DNA from: Pseudomonas putida
Lineage (GTDB): Bacteria; Pseudomonadota; Gammaproteobacteria; Pseudomonadales; Pseudomonadaceae
DNA length: 64,000 bases
Direction of reading: 5' to 3'
NCBI GenBank assembly: GCA_029953615.1
Contig: CP124529.1
Coordinates: forward strand, 2,384,998-2,448,997
Part shown: in pieces, positions 36,771 through 47,130 of the stretch
Layout of the letters: each line of letters opens with the position of its first letter
How positions within the stretch are numbered: position 1 is the stretch's first letter
Position numbers and translations under genes: made by a program
Notes under the pieces: model-generated
What the model was told of the DNA's origin: nothing
Databases searched by the model: none
The model's input: only the letters and a program-made list of their open reading frames with translations

Positions 36771-37539
36771 GCTTGCAGTGCGCTCCGTGAACATGGGTGC
36801 CAGGGGCGACCACCGAGCCGTGCAGGTCGTGGCTGTGGTCGTGATGATGATGGTAGATGGCCAGGCTGGGTGCTGCGGTCTGGCCGAACAGCTCGACGAA
36901 TGCCGGGTCACCGCTGACCTGCTCCGGGTGCCCCGAACAGCACACGTGGCGGTTCAGGCACACCACTTGGTCGGTGGCACTCATCACCAGGTGCAGGTCG
37001 TGGGAAACCATCAGTACGCCGCAACCGTGGCGGTCGCGCAGGCGGGTAATGAGGTTGTACAGCTCGGTCTGGCCGACCACGTCAACGCCTTGTACCGGCT
37101 CGTCGAGTACCAGCAACTGGGGTTCGCGCAGCAGGGCGCGGGCCAGCAGCACGCGCTGCATCTCGCCACCGGAAATGGTCTGGATCGGGCTGTCGATAAC
37201 CTGCTCGGCGCCCACTTCCTGCAACGCCGACAAGGCTGCCGCGCGGTCTACACCAGGCACCAGGCGCAAGAAGCGCAGTACCGACAGTGGCAGCGTGGCA
37301 TCGACCTGGATTTTTTGCGGCATGTAGCCAATGCGCAGTTTCGGCTTGCGCCATACCTTGCCGCGGTGCGGCTTGAGCAGGCCAAGCACGGCGCGCACCA
37401 GGGTGGTCTTGCCCGCCCCGTTCGGGCCGATCAGGGTGACGATCTGGCCGGGTGCGACCGACAGGTCGATGCTGTCGAGCACGGCCTCGCCGCCGAAGGT
37501 GACGCCGACCTGCTCCAGGCGGATCAGTGCATCGCTCAT
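36763..37539 (-). CDS. znuC: Zinc ABC transporter ATP-binding protein ZnuC
   Basis: 258 residues. Walker [10 protein letters not shown], signature ISGGEMQRV, Walker [13 protein letters not shown] and switch '[10 protein letters not shown]'. The C-terminal tail is histidine-rich ([10 protein letters not shown] and [10 protein letters not shown]), probably a zinc-sensing or zinc-buffering extension. Start ATG 37539 overlaps the zur stop. Confidence 0.95.
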   Translation of the reverse strand: MSDALIRLEQVGVTFGGEAVLDSIDLSVAPGQIVTLIGPNGAGKTTLVRAVLGLLKPHRGKVWRKPKLRIGYMPQKIQVDATLPLSVLRFLRLVPGVDRAAALSALQEVGAEQVIDSPIQTISGGEMQRVLLARALLREPQLLVLDEPVQGVDVVGQTELYNLITRLRDRHGCGVLMVSHDLHLVMSATDQVVCLNRHVCCSGHPEQVSGDPAFVELFGQTAAPSLAIYHHHHDHSHDLHGSVVAPGTHVHGAHCKHG

Positions 37540-38021
37540 GCCGCGCTCCGGCAATTGCTGCACAGGCCGACCACTTCCACAGTCTGGGTCTCGACCGTGA
37601 AGCCCACGCCCTTGGCGCTGCTGATGATGGCTTCGCTGATGCTGTCCTGTTCCAGCTCGATGGCCACATGGCATGCCCGGCAGATCAGGAACTGCCCTTG
37701 GTGCAGGTGTTCCGGGTGGCTGCAGCCGATGAAGGCGTTTAGCGAGGCGATGCGGTGCACCAGGCCGTTTTCCAGCAAGAAGTCCAGGGCGCGGTATACC
37801 GTGGGTGGTGCGGCGCGGCGGCCGTCCTGCTCACTGAGCACGGCGAGGATGTCGTAAGCGCCCAGCGGCTTGTGGCTCTGCCACACCAGTTCCAGCACTC
37901 GACGGCGCAGCGCGGTCAGGCGCAGGCCCTGGCGGGTGCACAAGGCGTCGGCTTCAGCCAGTGCGTTGTGCACGCAATGGGAGTGATCGTGAGGGCGGTT
38001 GGCCAGCGGCGTGATGGACAT
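37536..38021 (-). CDS. zur: Zinc uptake regulator Zur (Fur family)
   Basis: 161 residues. A winged-helix domain ([19 protein letters not shown], '[20 protein letters not shown]') and structural zinc Cys pairs CRAC and CSNC identify Fur-type Zur. With zinc bound it represses znuA and its own operon. First gene of zur-znuC-znuB, divergent from znuA with a 66-base shared promoter region. Confidence 0.94.
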   Translation of the reverse strand: MSITPLANRPHDHSHCVHNALAEADALCTRQGLRLTALRRRVLELVWQSHKPLGAYDILAVLSEQDGRRAAPPTVYRALDFLLENGLVHRIASLNAFIGCSHPEHLHQGQFLICRACHVAIELEQDSISEAIISSAKGVGFTVETQTVEVVGLCSNCRSAA

Positions 38022-38047
38022 GGGCAGCGACGGTTCTGGATAGAGAC

Positions 38048-38060
38048 GTTATTATGTTAC
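38048..38060. promoter_or_regulatory. Probable Zur operator between zur and znuA
   Basis: GTTATTATGTTAC sits in the 66-base divergent region. It resembles the bacterial Zur box core (GTTAT...ATAAC type) with imperfect dyad symmetry. Position in the shared promoter of zur and znuA fits repression of both sides. Assigned by eye. Confidence 0.55.
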
Positions 38061-38087
38061 CTGTTTCTCACGACTCGAGTATTCACC

Positions 38088-38996
38088 GTGTCCCGATTCC
38101 TAGTCCTTTTTGTCGCTTTCATCGCATTTTCCGCCCAGGCCGACGTGCGCGTGCTGACCAGTATCAAACCCCTGCAGCAGATTGCCGCCGCCGTGCAGGA
38201 CGGTGTTGGCAGCCCTGAGGTATTGCTGCCGCCGGGCGCTTCGCCGCACCACTACGCGCTGCGCCCGTCTGACGTACGGCTGGTGGGCGATGCCGACCTG
38301 CTGTACTGGATCGGTCCGGACATGGAGGGCTTTTTGCCGCGAGTGCTGGGTAGCCGCAGCAAGACCACAGTAGCCGTGCAGTCACTGCCGGGCATGAAGC
38401 TGCGCCACTTTGGCGAGGACAGCCAGTCGCATGAGGAAGAAGACCACGATGACCATGATCATGACCATCGTCCGGGCAGCCTGGATGCGCACTTGTGGCT
38501 ATCGTCGGTCAACGCGCGGGTTATCGCAGCGAAAATGGCGGCTGACCTGGCGCAAGTCGATCCGGCCAATGCGGCGCGTTACCAGAGCAACCTGAAGGCG
38601 TTCGAGGAACGCCTGGACGCGTTGGATGGACGGATCAAGGCGCGGGTGGCCGGGATTGCCGGCAAGCCGTACTTCGTGTTCCACGAAGCATTCGACTATT
38701 TCGAGGCCGAGTATGGCCTGAAGCACACCGGGGTGTTCAGCGTGGCGTCCGAGGTGCAGCCGGGCGCGCAGCATGTGGCAGCCATGCGCAAGCGCCTGCA
38801 GGAAGTAGGCAAGACCTGTGTGTTCAGCGAACCGCCATTGCGGCCACGGCTGGCCGAGACCTTGACCGCCGGGCTGCCGGTGCGGCTGGCCGAGCTGGAT
38901 GCACTGGGCGGTACCGACCCGGTGGATGGCAAGGGCTATGAGCGCTTGCTGGAGAAGCTGGGTGGCGACCTGGTTGGGTGCCTGGAGCAGTTGTAA
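38088..38996 (+). CDS. znuA: Zinc ABC transporter substrate-binding protein ZnuA
   Basis: 302 residues from GTG 38088 (VSRFLVLFVAFIAFSAQA signal peptide). Zinc ligands: His in 'GASPHHYALRPSD', His in 'DAHLWLSS' and His in 'FHEAFDYF'. The acidic His-rich loop HEEEDHDDHDHDHRPG is the typical ZnuA metal loop. The in-frame region upstream of 38088 runs into zur antisense and lacks any signal peptide, so GTG is chosen. Confidence 0.94.
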   Translation: MSRFLVLFVAFIAFSAQADVRVLTSIKPLQQIAAAVQDGVGSPEVLLPPGASPHHYALRPSDVRLVGDADLLYWIGPDMEGFLPRVLGSRSKTTVAVQSLPGMKLRHFGEDSQSHEEEDHDDHDHDHRPGSLDAHLWLSSVNARVIAAKMAADLAQVDPANAARYQSNLKAFEERLDALDGRIKARVAGIAGKPYFVFHEAFDYFEAEYGLKHTGVFSVASEVQPGAQHVAAMRKRLQEVGKTCVFSEPPLRPRLAETLTAGLPVRLAELDALGGTDPVDGKGYERLLEKLGGDLVGCLEQL

Positions 38997-39007
38997 GCCT
39001 GTACCGG

Positions 39008-39096
39008 CCTATTTGCGGGTAAACCCGCTCCCACAGGGACAGCACAAATCTCAAGCCTGTCACCATACCTGTGGAAGCGGGTTTGCCCGCGAAGAA
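39008..39096. repeat. REP pair (inverted)
   Basis: TTGCGGGTAAACCCGCTCCC at 39013 and CCTGTGGAAGCGGGTTTGCC from about 39067, between convergent znuA and thrB. Confidence 0.88.
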
Positions 39097-39107
39097 GCAA
39101 ACGCGGT

Positions 39108-40058
39108 CTAGAGGGCAAACGGCAGGTGCAAGGCCACCTGCTGACGCTGCGCCAAACGCACTTCGAACTCGCTCGGGTCATGGATCATCACATCCATCCC
39201 GGCAAACGATTCCGCTGCAATCAGGCGCGACAGCCAGAAGCGCACGCAGCCTACCCGCAACATCTCCGGCCACAGCTCGGCTTCGGCGGCGGTGAACGGC
39301 CGGAGCGCCGCATAGGCCGCCAGCAATGCCTGGGCGCGTGGCACATCGATCGCGCCGTGTTCATCCAGGCACCAGTCGTTCACAGTGATGGCGATGTCAT
39401 ACAGCATCGGCCCGGAACAGGCATTGTAAAAGTCGATCACACCGGTCAGGTGGGTGCCTTCGAACATCACGTTGTCGCGGAACAGGTCGGCATGCAGGTT
39501 GGCCCGTGGAAGGGCCAGGATCTGCACCTTGTGTGCGCTGATTTCATCCAGTGCCGGCTGCAGCAGTGCGGCTTGCTCGGCGGTGAGACGCGGCAGCAGC
39601 TCGGCACCCGAGGCCAGCATCCAGTCCAGGCCGCGGTCGGTGCGGCGCTCGATGATGTGCTCGCGGGTGGCCAGGTGAATGTGCGCCAGTAGTTCGCCAA
39701 CCTGTGCGCAGTGCTGGGCATTCGGTGCCTTGATGTGCTTGCCCGACAGCCGTGGCTGCAGCAGTGCCGGCTTGCCGCACAGCTCGCGCAGGCCGTTGCC
39801 GTCGCGGTCACGTATCGCATAGGGCACCGGCATGTCGGCAGCGTGCAGGGTATCGAGCAGCTCGATGAAGAACGGCATGTCCTCGCTGGGCCCACGCTCG
39901 ATCAGCGTCAGGACGAACTCCCCCTGTTCGAGGCTGACGAAGAAATTGCTGTTCTCGGTGCCGGCGGCGATGCCCTGGAAATCGAGCAGACGACCCAGCG
40001 CGTACGGCGCCAGAAAGGTTTCCAGCTCAGGCCGGGTCACGGGGGTGAAAACTGACAT
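39108..40058 (-). CDS. thrB: Homoserine kinase (ThrB, aminoglycoside-phosphotransferase fold)
   Basis: 316 residues. The kinase-fold motifs 'ILALPRANLHADLFRDNVMFEG' (catalytic HxDxxxxN: His, Asp, Asn) and 'TGVIDFYNACSGPMLYDIAI' (metal-binding D) are clear, as in the pseudomonad-type homoserine kinase rather than the GHMP type. It phosphorylates homoserine in threonine synthesis. Start ATG 40058. Upstream of a DUF2782 gene on the same strand. Confidence 0.9.
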   Translation of the reverse strand: MSVFTPVTRPELETFLAPYALGRLLDFQGIAAGTENSNFFVSLEQGEFVLTLIERGPSEDMPFFIELLDTLHAADMPVPYAIRDRDGNGLRELCGKPALLQPRLSGKHIKAPNAQHCAQVGELLAHIHLATREHIIERRTDRGLDWMLASGAELLPRLTAEQAALLQPALDEISAHKVQILALPRANLHADLFRDNVMFEGTHLTGVIDFYNACSGPMLYDIAITVNDWCLDEHGAIDVPRAQALLAAYAALRPFTAAEAELWPEMLRVGCVRFWLSRLIAAESFAGMDVMIHDPSEFEVRLAQRQQVALHLPFAL

Positions 40059-40126
40059 GATGAAAATTTGCCCATACGGGCACTCCGCCGGGAAGTGCCG
40101 GGTTGATGTGAACGGTGCGCGTCAGA

Positions 40127-40414
40127 TTACCACTCAAAGATCTTCCAGGACGGAATCAGCATGTCCGGCTGGTCGGATCGAATGAAATTGCCATCAGAGC
40201 CATCGGCGCGTACCAGGAAATAAGGCTTGCCGTTTTTCGGCGTGATCTTGATCGCATACAGGAACCCGTTCTGCCGGTACTCCTGGATGGTTTTGTCGCC
40301 TTCCGTGCGAATGGTCACCTCGGGATCGGCCGAGGGGGCGTCGTCCGCCGCCAGGGTGACGACAGGCATGGTTGCCAACAGACCGAGCAGTAACAGGCGA
40401 TTGAGTGTACGCAT
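40127..40414 (-). CDS. Small secreted DUF2782 protein
   Basis: 95 residues with signal peptide [22 protein letters not shown] and a short beta-rich mature part ('[19 protein letters not shown]', '[20 protein letters not shown]', ending IPSWKIFEW). The DUF2782 family is conserved beside polA and thrB in pseudomonads. Function unknown; probably periplasmic. Confidence 0.88.
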   Translation of the reverse strand: MRTLNRLLLLGLLATMPVVTLAADDAPSADPEVTIRTEGDKTIQEYRQNGFLYAIKITPKNGKPYFLVRADGSDGNFIRSDQPDMLIPSWKIFEW

Positions 40415-40489
40415 GATAACCTTGTCCCTTTGTCGTCAATGATTCTGGCTATTCTAGCGCCGGACCCGTCGAAAAGGTTGATTCTGCTC

Positions 40490-43237
40490 ATGAGCCAAGC
40501 GCCCCTCGTCCTGGTGGACGGTTCCTCCTACCTGTACCGCGCCTTCCATGCGCTGCCGCCGTTGACTACTTCCAAGGGCATGCCGACCGGGGCCGTGAAG
40601 GGCGTGCTGAACATGCTCAAGAGCCTGCGCAAGCAATACCCCGACAGCTTGTTCGCGGTGGTGTTCGACGCCAAGGGCGGTACTTTCCGCGATGCCATGT
40701 TCGCCGAATACAAAGCCAACCGCCCGAGCATGCCGGACGACCTGCGGGTGCAGATCGAGCCGCTGCACGCCAGCGTCAAGGCCTTGGGTTACCCGCTGCT
40801 GTGTGTCGAAGGGGTCGAGGCCGACGACGTGATCGGCACCCTGGCGCGCAGCAGTGCAGCCTTGCGCCGGCCGGTCATCATCTCGACCGGTGACAAGGAC
40901 ATGGCGCAGCTGGTGGACGGGCACATTACCTTGGTCAACACCATGACCGGAAGCGTGCTGGACGTGGCCGGCGTGCACGAGAAGTTTGGCGTCGGTCCGG
41001 AACACATCATCGACTTCCTGGCGCTGATGGGCGACAAGGTCGACAACATCCCCGGCGTGCCGGGTGTGGGCGAAAAAACCGCAGTGGGCCTGCTGACCGG
41101 CATCGGCGGCGGCCTCAGCGACTTGTACGCCAACCTGGACAAGGTTCCGACGCTGGCCATTCGCGGCGCCAAGACCCTGCCGGCCAAGCTTGAAGAGCAT
41201 CGCGACGCCGCGTTCCTGTCTTATGAGCTGGCGACCATCAAGGTCGATGTACCCCTGGACATCGAAGTGGATGCCCTGGTGTGCGGCGAGCCGGACCGTG
41301 AAGCGTTGCTGGCGCTGTATACCGAGATGGAGTTCAAGAGCTGGGTCGCCGAGGTGCAACGCGACGCGGCCAAGGCCGGTGACGACATCGCGCCGCTGGC
41401 TGAGCCGGCGGCGAAGGTCGAGCCCAGGTACGAAACCATCCTCGACCAGGCCCGTTTCGACTTCTGGCTGGAGAAGCTGCGCCAGGCACCCCTGTTCGCC
41501 TTCGACACCGAGACCACCGGCCTGGACGCTCAGCAGGCGCAGCTGGTCGGCCTGTCGTTCGCCGTCGAGCCGCATGAAGCGGCCTATGTGCCGCTGGCCC
41601 ACGACTATGAGGGGGCGCCGGTTCAACTGGACCGCGCTGCCGTGCTGCTGGCGCTGAAGCCGCTGCTGGAAGACCCGGCCAAGGCCAAGGTCGGGCAGAA
41701 CGCCAAGTATGACATCAACATCCTCGCCAACGGCTCCCCCGCCATCGAAATGCGCGGCGTGGCCTACGACACCATGCTCGAGTCGTACGTGCTGAACTCA
41801 ACGGCCACCCGTCACGACATGGACAGCCTGGCGCAGAAGTACCTCGACCACACCACCATCGCCTTCGAGGACATTGCCGGCAAGGGTGCCAAGCAGCTCA
41901 CCTTCAACCAGATCCACCTGGACAAGGCCGGCCCCTACGCCGCCGAAGACGCCGACATCACCCTGCGCCTTCACCAGGCGCTGCAGGCGCGCCTGGCGCA
42001 GACGCCGAGCGTGCAACCGGTGCTGATGGACATCGAGATGCCGCTGGTGCCGGTGCTGGCCAGGATCGAGCGCCAGGGTGCGCTGGTCGATGCCGCGCTG
42101 CTGCAGGTGCAGAGCGGTGAGCTGGGAGAGAAGATGGCCGAGCTGGAGCAGCGCGCTTATGAGCTGGCCGGCGAGGCGTTCAACCTAGGCTCGCCCAAGC
42201 AGCTGGGTGCGATCCTCTATGACAAGCTGGGCATGCCGGTGCTGAGCAAGACCACCAAGGGCCAGCCATCCACTGCAGAAGCGGTGCTCGACGAACTGGC
42301 CGAGCAAGGCTATCCGTTGCCTGAGGTACTGATGCAGTACCGCAGCCTGAGCAAGCTCAAGAGCACCTACACCGACAAGCTGCCGGGGCAGATCAATCCG
42401 CGCACCGGGCGCATCCACACCTCCTACCAGCAGGCGGTGGCGGCCACCGGCCGGCTGTCGTCGAGCGACCCGAACCTACAGAACATCCCGATCCGTACCG
42501 CCGAAGGCCGGCGCATCCGCCAGGCTTTCATTGCCAGCCCGGGCTACAAGCTGCTGGCGGCGGACTACTCGCAGATCGAGTTGCGTATCATGGCCCACCT
42601 GGCCAAGGACGAAGGCTTGTTGCATGCCTTCCGCAACGACCTGGACGTGCACCGCGCTACGGCGGCGGAAGTATTCGGCGTAGCTCTGGAAGACGTCACC
42701 ACCGACCAGCGCCGCAGTGCCAAGGCCATCAACTTCGGCCTGATCTACGGCATGAGCGCCTTTGGCCTGGCCAAGCAGATCGGCGTCGATCGCAAGCAGT
42801 CGCAGGATTATATCGACCGCTATTTCGCCCGTTACCCGGGCGTGCTGGCCTACATGGAGCGCACCCGCGCCCAGGCGGCAGAGCAAGGCTTTGTCGAAAC
42901 CCTGTTCGGCCGCCGCCTGTACCTGCCGGATATCAATGCCAAGAACCCGGCCTTGCGCAAAGGCGCCGAACGTACGGCGATCAACGCGCCGATGCAGGGC
43001 ACTGCGGCCGACATCATCAAGCGGGCCATGGTCAACGTGGATAACTGGCTGAGCGAGAGTGGGCTGGATGCCCGGGTGATTCTGCAGGTACACGACGAAC
43101 TGGTGCTTGAAGTGCGCGAGGACCTGGTGGAGCAGGTGAAAGATGAAATTCGCCAGCACATGAGCAAGGCCGCGCAACTGGATGTGCCGCTGCTGGTCGA
43201 GGCAGGAATTGGCGCGAATTGGGACGAAGCTCACTGA
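40490..43237 (+). CDS. polA: DNA polymerase I
   Basis: 915 residues with the full three-domain layout: 5'-3' exonuclease ('[20 protein letters not shown]', '[12 protein letters not shown]', '[17 protein letters not shown]'), 3'-5' exonuclease ('[20 protein letters not shown]') and polymerase ('[18 protein letters not shown]', '[21 protein letters not shown]', '[12 protein letters not shown]'). ATG 40490; a longer frame-matched start at 40430 would add an atypical N-terminus. Replication, Okazaki fragment maturation and repair. Confidence 0.96.
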   Translation: MSQAPLVLVDGSSYLYRAFHALPPLTTSKGMPTGAVKGVLNMLKSLRKQYPDSLFAVVFDAKGGTFRDAMFAEYKANRPSMPDDLRVQIEPLHASVKALGYPLLCVEGVEADDVIGTLARSSAALRRPVIISTGDKDMAQLVDGHITLVNTMTGSVLDVAGVHEKFGVGPEHIIDFLALMGDKVDNIPGVPGVGEKTAVGLLTGIGGGLSDLYANLDKVPTLAIRGAKTLPAKLEEHRDAAFLSYELATIKVDVPLDIEVDALVCGEPDREALLALYTEMEFKSWVAEVQRDAAKAGDDIAPLAEPAAKVEPRYETILDQARFDFWLEKLRQAPLFAFDTETTGLDAQQAQLVGLSFAVEPHEAAYVPLAHDYEGAPVQLDRAAVLLALKPLLEDPAKAKVGQNAKYDINILANGSPAIEMRGVAYDTMLESYVLNSTATRHDMDSLAQKYLDHTTIAFEDIAGKGAKQLTFNQIHLDKAGPYAAEDADITLRLHQALQARLAQTPSVQPVLMDIEMPLVPVLARIERQGALVDAALLQVQSGELGEKMAELEQRAYELAGEAFNLGSPKQLGAILYDKLGMPVLSKTTKGQPSTAEAVLDELAEQGYPLPEVLMQYRSLSKLKSTYTDKLPGQINPRTGRIHTSYQQAVAATGRLSSSDPNLQNIPIRTAEGRRIRQAFIASPGYKLLAADYSQIELRIMAHLAKDEGLLHAFRNDLDVHRATAAEVFGVALEDVTTDQRRSAKAINFGLIYGMSAFGLAKQIGVDRKQSQDYIDRYFARYPGVLAYMERTRAQAAEQGFVETLFGRRLYLPDINAKNPALRKGAERTAINAPMQGTAADIIKRAMVNVDNWLSESGLDARVILQVHDELVLEVREDLVEQVKDEIRQHMSKAAQLDVPLLVEAGIGANWDEAH

Positions 43238-43351
43238 TCGGGCCGGGAAAGCTGTATAGGATCCATGGGGTAGGGATGCGGATCCTGGCACTGCTCAGTG
43301 CCAGTGGTGCTGAGCTTTCATGAAACTATCGCAAATAGTTTTCAGGGCTCT

Positions 43352-43380
43352 GGAACTAAACCAGTGAAGCGGAACTCAGA
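43352..43380 (+). promoter_or_regulatory. AlgU (sigma-22)-like promoter for ErsA
   Basis: GGAACTA at 43352-43358 and TCAGA at 43376-43380 are separated by 17 bases, close to the AlgU consensus GAACTT-N16/17-TCTGA. A start near 43385 would give a transcript of about 131 nt ending at the terminator, the length reported for ErsA. Confidence 0.6.
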
Positions 43381-43384
43381 GTAA

Positions 43385-43516
43385 CTGAATGGCTGGTGAA
43401 GCCTTTCGATGCTCCTATGTTGTGTTAAGTGTTGGCAGATATCTGGACCCCGCCCTAGCGGTCCGGACTTGGACCCCGAACTTCCCCCTCCCCATACGAA
43501 GTCCGGGGTTTTTTTT
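43385..43516 (+). ncRNA. ersA: Small regulatory RNA ErsA
   Basis: Non-coding RNA in the polA-engB gap, the position of ErsA in Pseudomonas and of Spot 42 in enterics. The RNA ends in a strong Rho-independent terminator. ErsA is an Hfq-dependent envelope-stress sRNA that targets among others algC; the unpaired C-rich stretch CTTCCCCCTCCCCAT in the terminator loop is the likely seed. No protein-coding frame with a ribosome site fits. The 5' end is inferred from the AlgU-like promoter. Confidence 0.75.
43474..43516 (+). terminator. ErsA Rho-independent terminator
   Basis: Stem CCCCGAACTTC pairing with GAAGTCCGGGG, a C-rich loop, then eight T at 43509-43516. Confidence 0.9.
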
Positions 43517-43549
43517 GCCCGGAATTTGGCTTGAGTCTGGTGATGAACA

Positions 43550-43638
43550 CTGTGGGAGCGGGCGTGCCCGCGAACCTGGGCGAAGCCCAGGCCATGCTCC
43601 GCGCTGGATTCTTCGCGGGCACGCCCGCTCCCACAGTA
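43550..43638. repeat. REP pair (inverted)
   Basis: CTGTGGGAGCGGGCGTGCCC at about 43550 and inverted GCGGGCACGCCCGCTCCCAC ending 43636, between ErsA and engB. Confidence 0.9.
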
Positions 43639-43665
43639 ATGTCCCCAGAGGGGGCGATGCAGGCC

Positions 43666-44298
43666 TCAGGCTACTGGTTTGTCTTCCAGCTCCATCCAGT
43701 CCGCCAGCACTCGGTAGGCCTCCTCCACGCCCAGGCGCTTGGGCGCCGAGAACAGTTGGATGGTCACGCCATCGCCCCAGCCCTTGCGGATTTCCGACTG
43801 CACCTTGAGCAGGGTGTTCTTGCCCGCGCCGTGGGTCAGCTTGTCAGCCTTGGTGAGCAGGATGTGCATCGGCATGCTGCTGGCCTTGGCCCAGTCGAGC
43901 ATCATCTTGTCGAAGTCGGTCATCGGGTGGCGCACGTCCATCATCAGGATCACGCCACGCAGGCACTCCCGGCTGCCCAGGTAGGCTTCCAGGTGTTTCT
44001 GCCAGTGCTGCTTGAGCGGAATCGGGACTTTTGCATAACCGTAGCCCGGCAGGTCGACCAAACGCCGTTCATCGTCCAGACTGAAGAAATTCAACAGCTG
44101 GGTGCGCCCGGGGGTTTTCGAGGTGCGCGCCAGGCTGGCATGAGTCAGGGTATTGAGGGCGCTGGATTTGCCGGCGTTGGAGCGGCCGGCGAAAGCCACC
44201 TCGTAACCCTGGTCGTCCGGGCATTGTTCGACCTTGGCAGCGCTGAGGGCGAATTTGGCTTTCTGGCAGAGGCCGAGGATGGGGTTCTTGACTTGCAT
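43666..44298 (-). CDS. engB: Ribosome-biogenesis GTPase EngB (YihA/YsxC)
   Basis: 210 residues. P-loop '[12 protein letters not shown]' (about 36-46), G2 region 'TSKTPGRTQ', G3 '[10 protein letters not shown]' and G4 'LLTKADKL' identify the TRAFAC-class GTPase needed for 50S subunit assembly. ATG at 44298; a longer in-frame extension would cross the promoter region and is rejected. Confidence 0.95.
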   Translation of the reverse strand: MQVKNPILGLCQKAKFALSAAKVEQCPDDQGYEVAFAGRSNAGKSSALNTLTHASLARTSKTPGRTQLLNFFSLDDERRLVDLPGYGYAKVPIPLKQHWQKHLEAYLGSRECLRGVILMMDVRHPMTDFDKMMLDWAKASSMPMHILLTKADKLTHGAGKNTLLKVQSEIRKGWGDGVTIQLFSAPKRLGVEEAYRVLADWMELEDKPVA

Positions 44299-44499
44299 GG
44301 GATATCCGATGTGGGTGTTGCCTGACTCTTTGGGCCCGAGCCTGGCAAGCGGTGTCGTTTCCGTTTGGATGGCGGAAGTATATAATGCCCCAGTTTTTGT
44401 GTGCTCATTCTCCCGGCGAAGGAGAACGGGCATGGGGTGTCGAACAATAGCTCGCGCAACAGAACGCAGCGCGGCCCCCAACCCTGAAGGTCGTTCCGC

Positions 44500-44802
44500 A
44501 TGGCGAAATGGCTGCTTGCTGTCGGTATGTTCCTGCCGTTTTACAGCGCACAGGCTACACAGGATCCCGAGGTGTTGTACAACCGCACGTGTGCGGCCTG
44601 TCACGCCGGGCAGTTGCCACAGGCACCCAGGCAGGGTGACCGGGCAGCATGGGAGCCAAGGCTGGCGCAAGGCATGGATGTACTGGTGAAGCACGTGACC
44701 CAGGGTTTCAAGGCTATGCCGCCGCGTGGATTGTGCATGGACTGCAGTGCCGAGGACTACCGTTTGGTCATCCTTTGGATGAGTGGCAGTCCCGATACAT
44801 AA
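44500..44802 (+). CDS. Cytochrome c5-like monoheme protein
   Basis: 100 residues with signal peptide [19 protein letters not shown], heme site CAACH, distal Met region '[18 protein letters not shown]' and the second Cys pair (C-M-D-C) typical of cytochrome c5. Periplasmic electron carrier. Divergent from engB and 31 bases upstream of the cytochrome c4 gene. Confidence 0.9.
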   Translation: MAKWLLAVGMFLPFYSAQATQDPEVLYNRTCAACHAGQLPQAPRQGDRAAWEPRLAQGMDVLVKHVTQGFKAMPPRGLCMDCSAEDYRLVILWMSGSPDT

Positions 44803-44833
44803 CATTTCACCCTTAGCCGTGTTGGATTAGCTG

Positions 44834-45451
44834 ATGAACAAACTAGTCGTGAGTCTGCTGTTGACCCTGGGTGTCGCAGGTGCGGCCACTGCTGCGCAAC
44901 CCGTCAAAGGCGATGCCGCCGCCGGCCAGGCCAAGACTGCCGTCTGTGGCGCCTGCCACAACCCCGACGGCAACAGCCTGGCACCGAACTTCCCGAAACT
45001 GGCCGGCCAAGGTCAGCGCTACCTCGAAAAACAACTGCACGATATCAAGTCGGGCAAGCGAACCGTGCTGGAAATGACCGGCATGCTGGCCGCGTTCAGC
45101 GACCAGGACCTGGCCGATATCGCCGCCTACTTCTCCAGCCAGAAAGGCAGCGTGGGCGCCGCCGATCCCAAGCTGGTCGAACGCGGCCGGGCGCTGTTCA
45201 ACGGCGGTGACCTGGAAAAAGGCATGCCTGCCTGCACCGGCTGCCACTCGCCGAACGGCGCGGGTATCGCCCTGGCCGGCTTCCCGCACCTGGGGGGGCA
45301 GCACGCGCAGTATGTAACCAAGCAGCTCACCGACTTCCGCGAAGGCAACCGCACCAACGATGGCGATGCCATGACCATGCGCACCATCGCCGGCAAGCTG
45401 AGCAACCACGACATCGAGGCGTTGGCCAGCTACATCCAGGGGCTGCATTAA
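44834..45451 (+). CDS. Diheme cytochrome c4
   Basis: 205 residues. A signal peptide cleaved after ATAA is followed by two similar c-type domains with CGACH and CTGCH heme sites and Met ligands (near 'EMTGMLAAFSDQD' and 'AMTMRTIAGKLS'). Cytochrome c4 carries electrons to terminal oxidases, fitting the oxidase genes elsewhere in the window. ATG 44834. Confidence 0.93.
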   Translation: MNKLVVSLLLTLGVAGAATAAQPVKGDAAAGQAKTAVCGACHNPDGNSLAPNFPKLAGQGQRYLEKQLHDIKSGKRTVLEMTGMLAAFSDQDLADIAAYFSSQKGSVGAADPKLVERGRALFNGGDLEKGMPACTGCHSPNGAGIALAGFPHLGGQHAQYVTKQLTDFREGNRTNDGDAMTMRTIAGKLSNHDIEALASYIQGLH

Positions 45452-45480
45452 CTTTCAGTTAATGTTGCAGGCCAATGATT

Positions 45481-45507
45481 AAAGGGCGGCCGGACCGCCC
45501 TTTTTTC
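45481..45507 (+). terminator. Terminator after cytochrome c4
   Basis: AAAGGGCGG...CCGCCCTTTTTT hairpin with a T run, 30 bases after the stop. Confidence 0.88.
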
Positions 45508-45602
45508 CGTCCGCAGCCGTTACACTACAGAACTCGGCCCCTTCCCGGCCTGTCTCAGTGCAGGTCGCGTCGTGGCGACCAATGACTGCCCAGGAGTAAA
45601 GC

Positions 45603-46235
45603 ATGCGTAAACTGATTCTCAGCGCCGCGCTGGTCGCTGCCAGCGTACTCGGTATGACTGCCGTCCAGGCCGCCGAGCCTGTCGCCGGCAAGGAATACCT
45701 CGAGCTGAGCAACCCTGTTCCGGTTTCCGTGCCTGGCAAGATCGAAGTGGTCGAGCTGTTCTGGTATGGGTGCCCACACTGCTACCACTTCGAGCCGACC
45801 ATCAACCCGTGGGTCGAGAAACTGCCCAAGGATGTCAACTTCAAGCGCGTGCCAGCCATGTTCGGTGGCCCATGGGATGCCCACGGCCAGATGTTCCTGA
45901 CCCTCGAAGCCATGGGCGTCGAGCAGAAGGTGCACGCCGCAGTGTTCGATGCCATCCAGAACCAGCGCAAGCGCCTGACCGACCCGCAGGACATGGCCGA
46001 CTTCCTCGCCACCCAGGGCGTGGACAAGGACAAGTTCCTCGCCACCTTCAACTCGTTCGCCATCAAAGGCCAGGTCAACCAGGCCAAGGAACTGGCGAAG
46101 AAGTACGAGATCACCGGCGTACCGAGCATGGTGGTCAACGGCAAGTACCGCTTCGACCTGGGTACCGCCGGCGGGCCGGAAGGCGTACTGAACGTTGCCG
46201 ACCAACTGATCGACAAGGAGCGCGCCGCTAAGTAA
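45603..46235 (+). CDS. dsbA: Thiol:disulfide interchange protein DsbA
   Basis: 210 residues. Signal peptide MRKLILSAALVAASVLGMTAVQA, active site CPHC (Cys57, Cys60) in 'ELFWYGCPHCYHFEP', cis-Pro loop 'ITGVPSMVVNG'. Introduces disulfides into periplasmic proteins, including cytochrome precursors and secretion components. ATG 45603 with AGGAGTAAAGC upstream. Confidence 0.95.
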   Translation: MRKLILSAALVAASVLGMTAVQAAEPVAGKEYLELSNPVPVSVPGKIEVVELFWYGCPHCYHFEPTINPWVEKLPKDVNFKRVPAMFGGPWDAHGQMFLTLEAMGVEQKVHAAVFDAIQNQRKRLTDPQDMADFLATQGVDKDKFLATFNSFAIKGQVNQAKELAKKYEITGVPSMVVNGKYRFDLGTAGGPEGVLNVADQLIDKERAAK

Positions 46236-46247
46236 GCGGCGTTACCC

Positions 46248-47103
46248 ATGCGCCGCTTCAGAACCGCGCGTGGCATTGGCCTGCACCAGCCGCAGGTCAA
46301 CGAACATCACCTGCAGGCCCCTGGCCTGCCCGAGGATGGTCGCCTGCGGCTGCTCAGCTTCAATATCCAGGTTGGCATCAGCACCGAGCGCTACCGGCAT
46401 TATCTGACCCGCAGCTGGCAGCACCTGCTGCCGCACAACGGGCGTGCCGGCAACCTGCAGAAGATTCGGCCAACTGTTGGGCGACTTCGACCTGGTGGCC
46501 TTGCAGGAGGCCGATGGCGGCAGCCTGCGCTCGGGCTACGTCAACCAGGTCGAGCACCTGGCCCATCTTGGCGCTTTCCCCTACTGGTACCAGCAACTCA
46601 ACCGAAACCTTGGCCGTTTTGCCCAGCACAGCAATGGCGTGCTCAGCCGCCTGAAGCCGCAGTTGCTCGAGGACCACCCGTTGCCTGGCCCGGCTGGGCG
46701 TGGCGCGATCCTGGTGCGTTTTGGCGAGGGTGAAGATGCGCTGATCGTGGTGATGATGCACCTGGCCCTCGGCGCAAAGACCCGCGCCCTGCAGCTGGGC
46801 TACATCCGCGAGCTGATTGGCGGCTACCGCCACCAGGTGCTGATGGGTGACATGAATACCCATGCTACCGACCTGCTGCAGCACTCACCGTTGCGCGACC
46901 TGGGCCTGATTGCCCCGCAAGTCGAGGCCACCTTCCCCAGCTGGCGCCCACAGCGTTGTCTGGACCACATCCTGCTCAGCCCAAGCCTCACGCTGGAGCG
47001 TGTCGAGGTGCTGGCGCAGCCGATTTCCGACCACCTTCCCGTTGCTGTCGAGATTCGATTGCCTGATGCATTGACTGTGGATACGCTGCCGGTCCTGAGC
47101 TAA
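46248..47103 (+). pseudogene. Endonuclease/exonuclease/phosphatase (EEP) family protein, frame broken at about 46465
   Basis: The first frame from ATG 46248 has 'GRLRLLSFNIQVGIS' (first EEP strand and Asn) through NLQKI. The second frame continues 'GQLLGDFDLVALQEADGGS' (catalytic Glu), 'VLMGDMNTHATDLL' (D-x-N) and 'RCLDHILLS' and 'PISDHLPVAVEI' (final D-H). Removing one base at 46465-46467 joins them into about 284 residues, normal for the family. Mg-dependent phosphodiesterase fold; substrate unknown. Sits between dsbA and the GGDEF gene. Confidence 0.85.
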
Positions 47104-47130
47104 TTGCCATCACCGTTTGCGGACCCGGGC

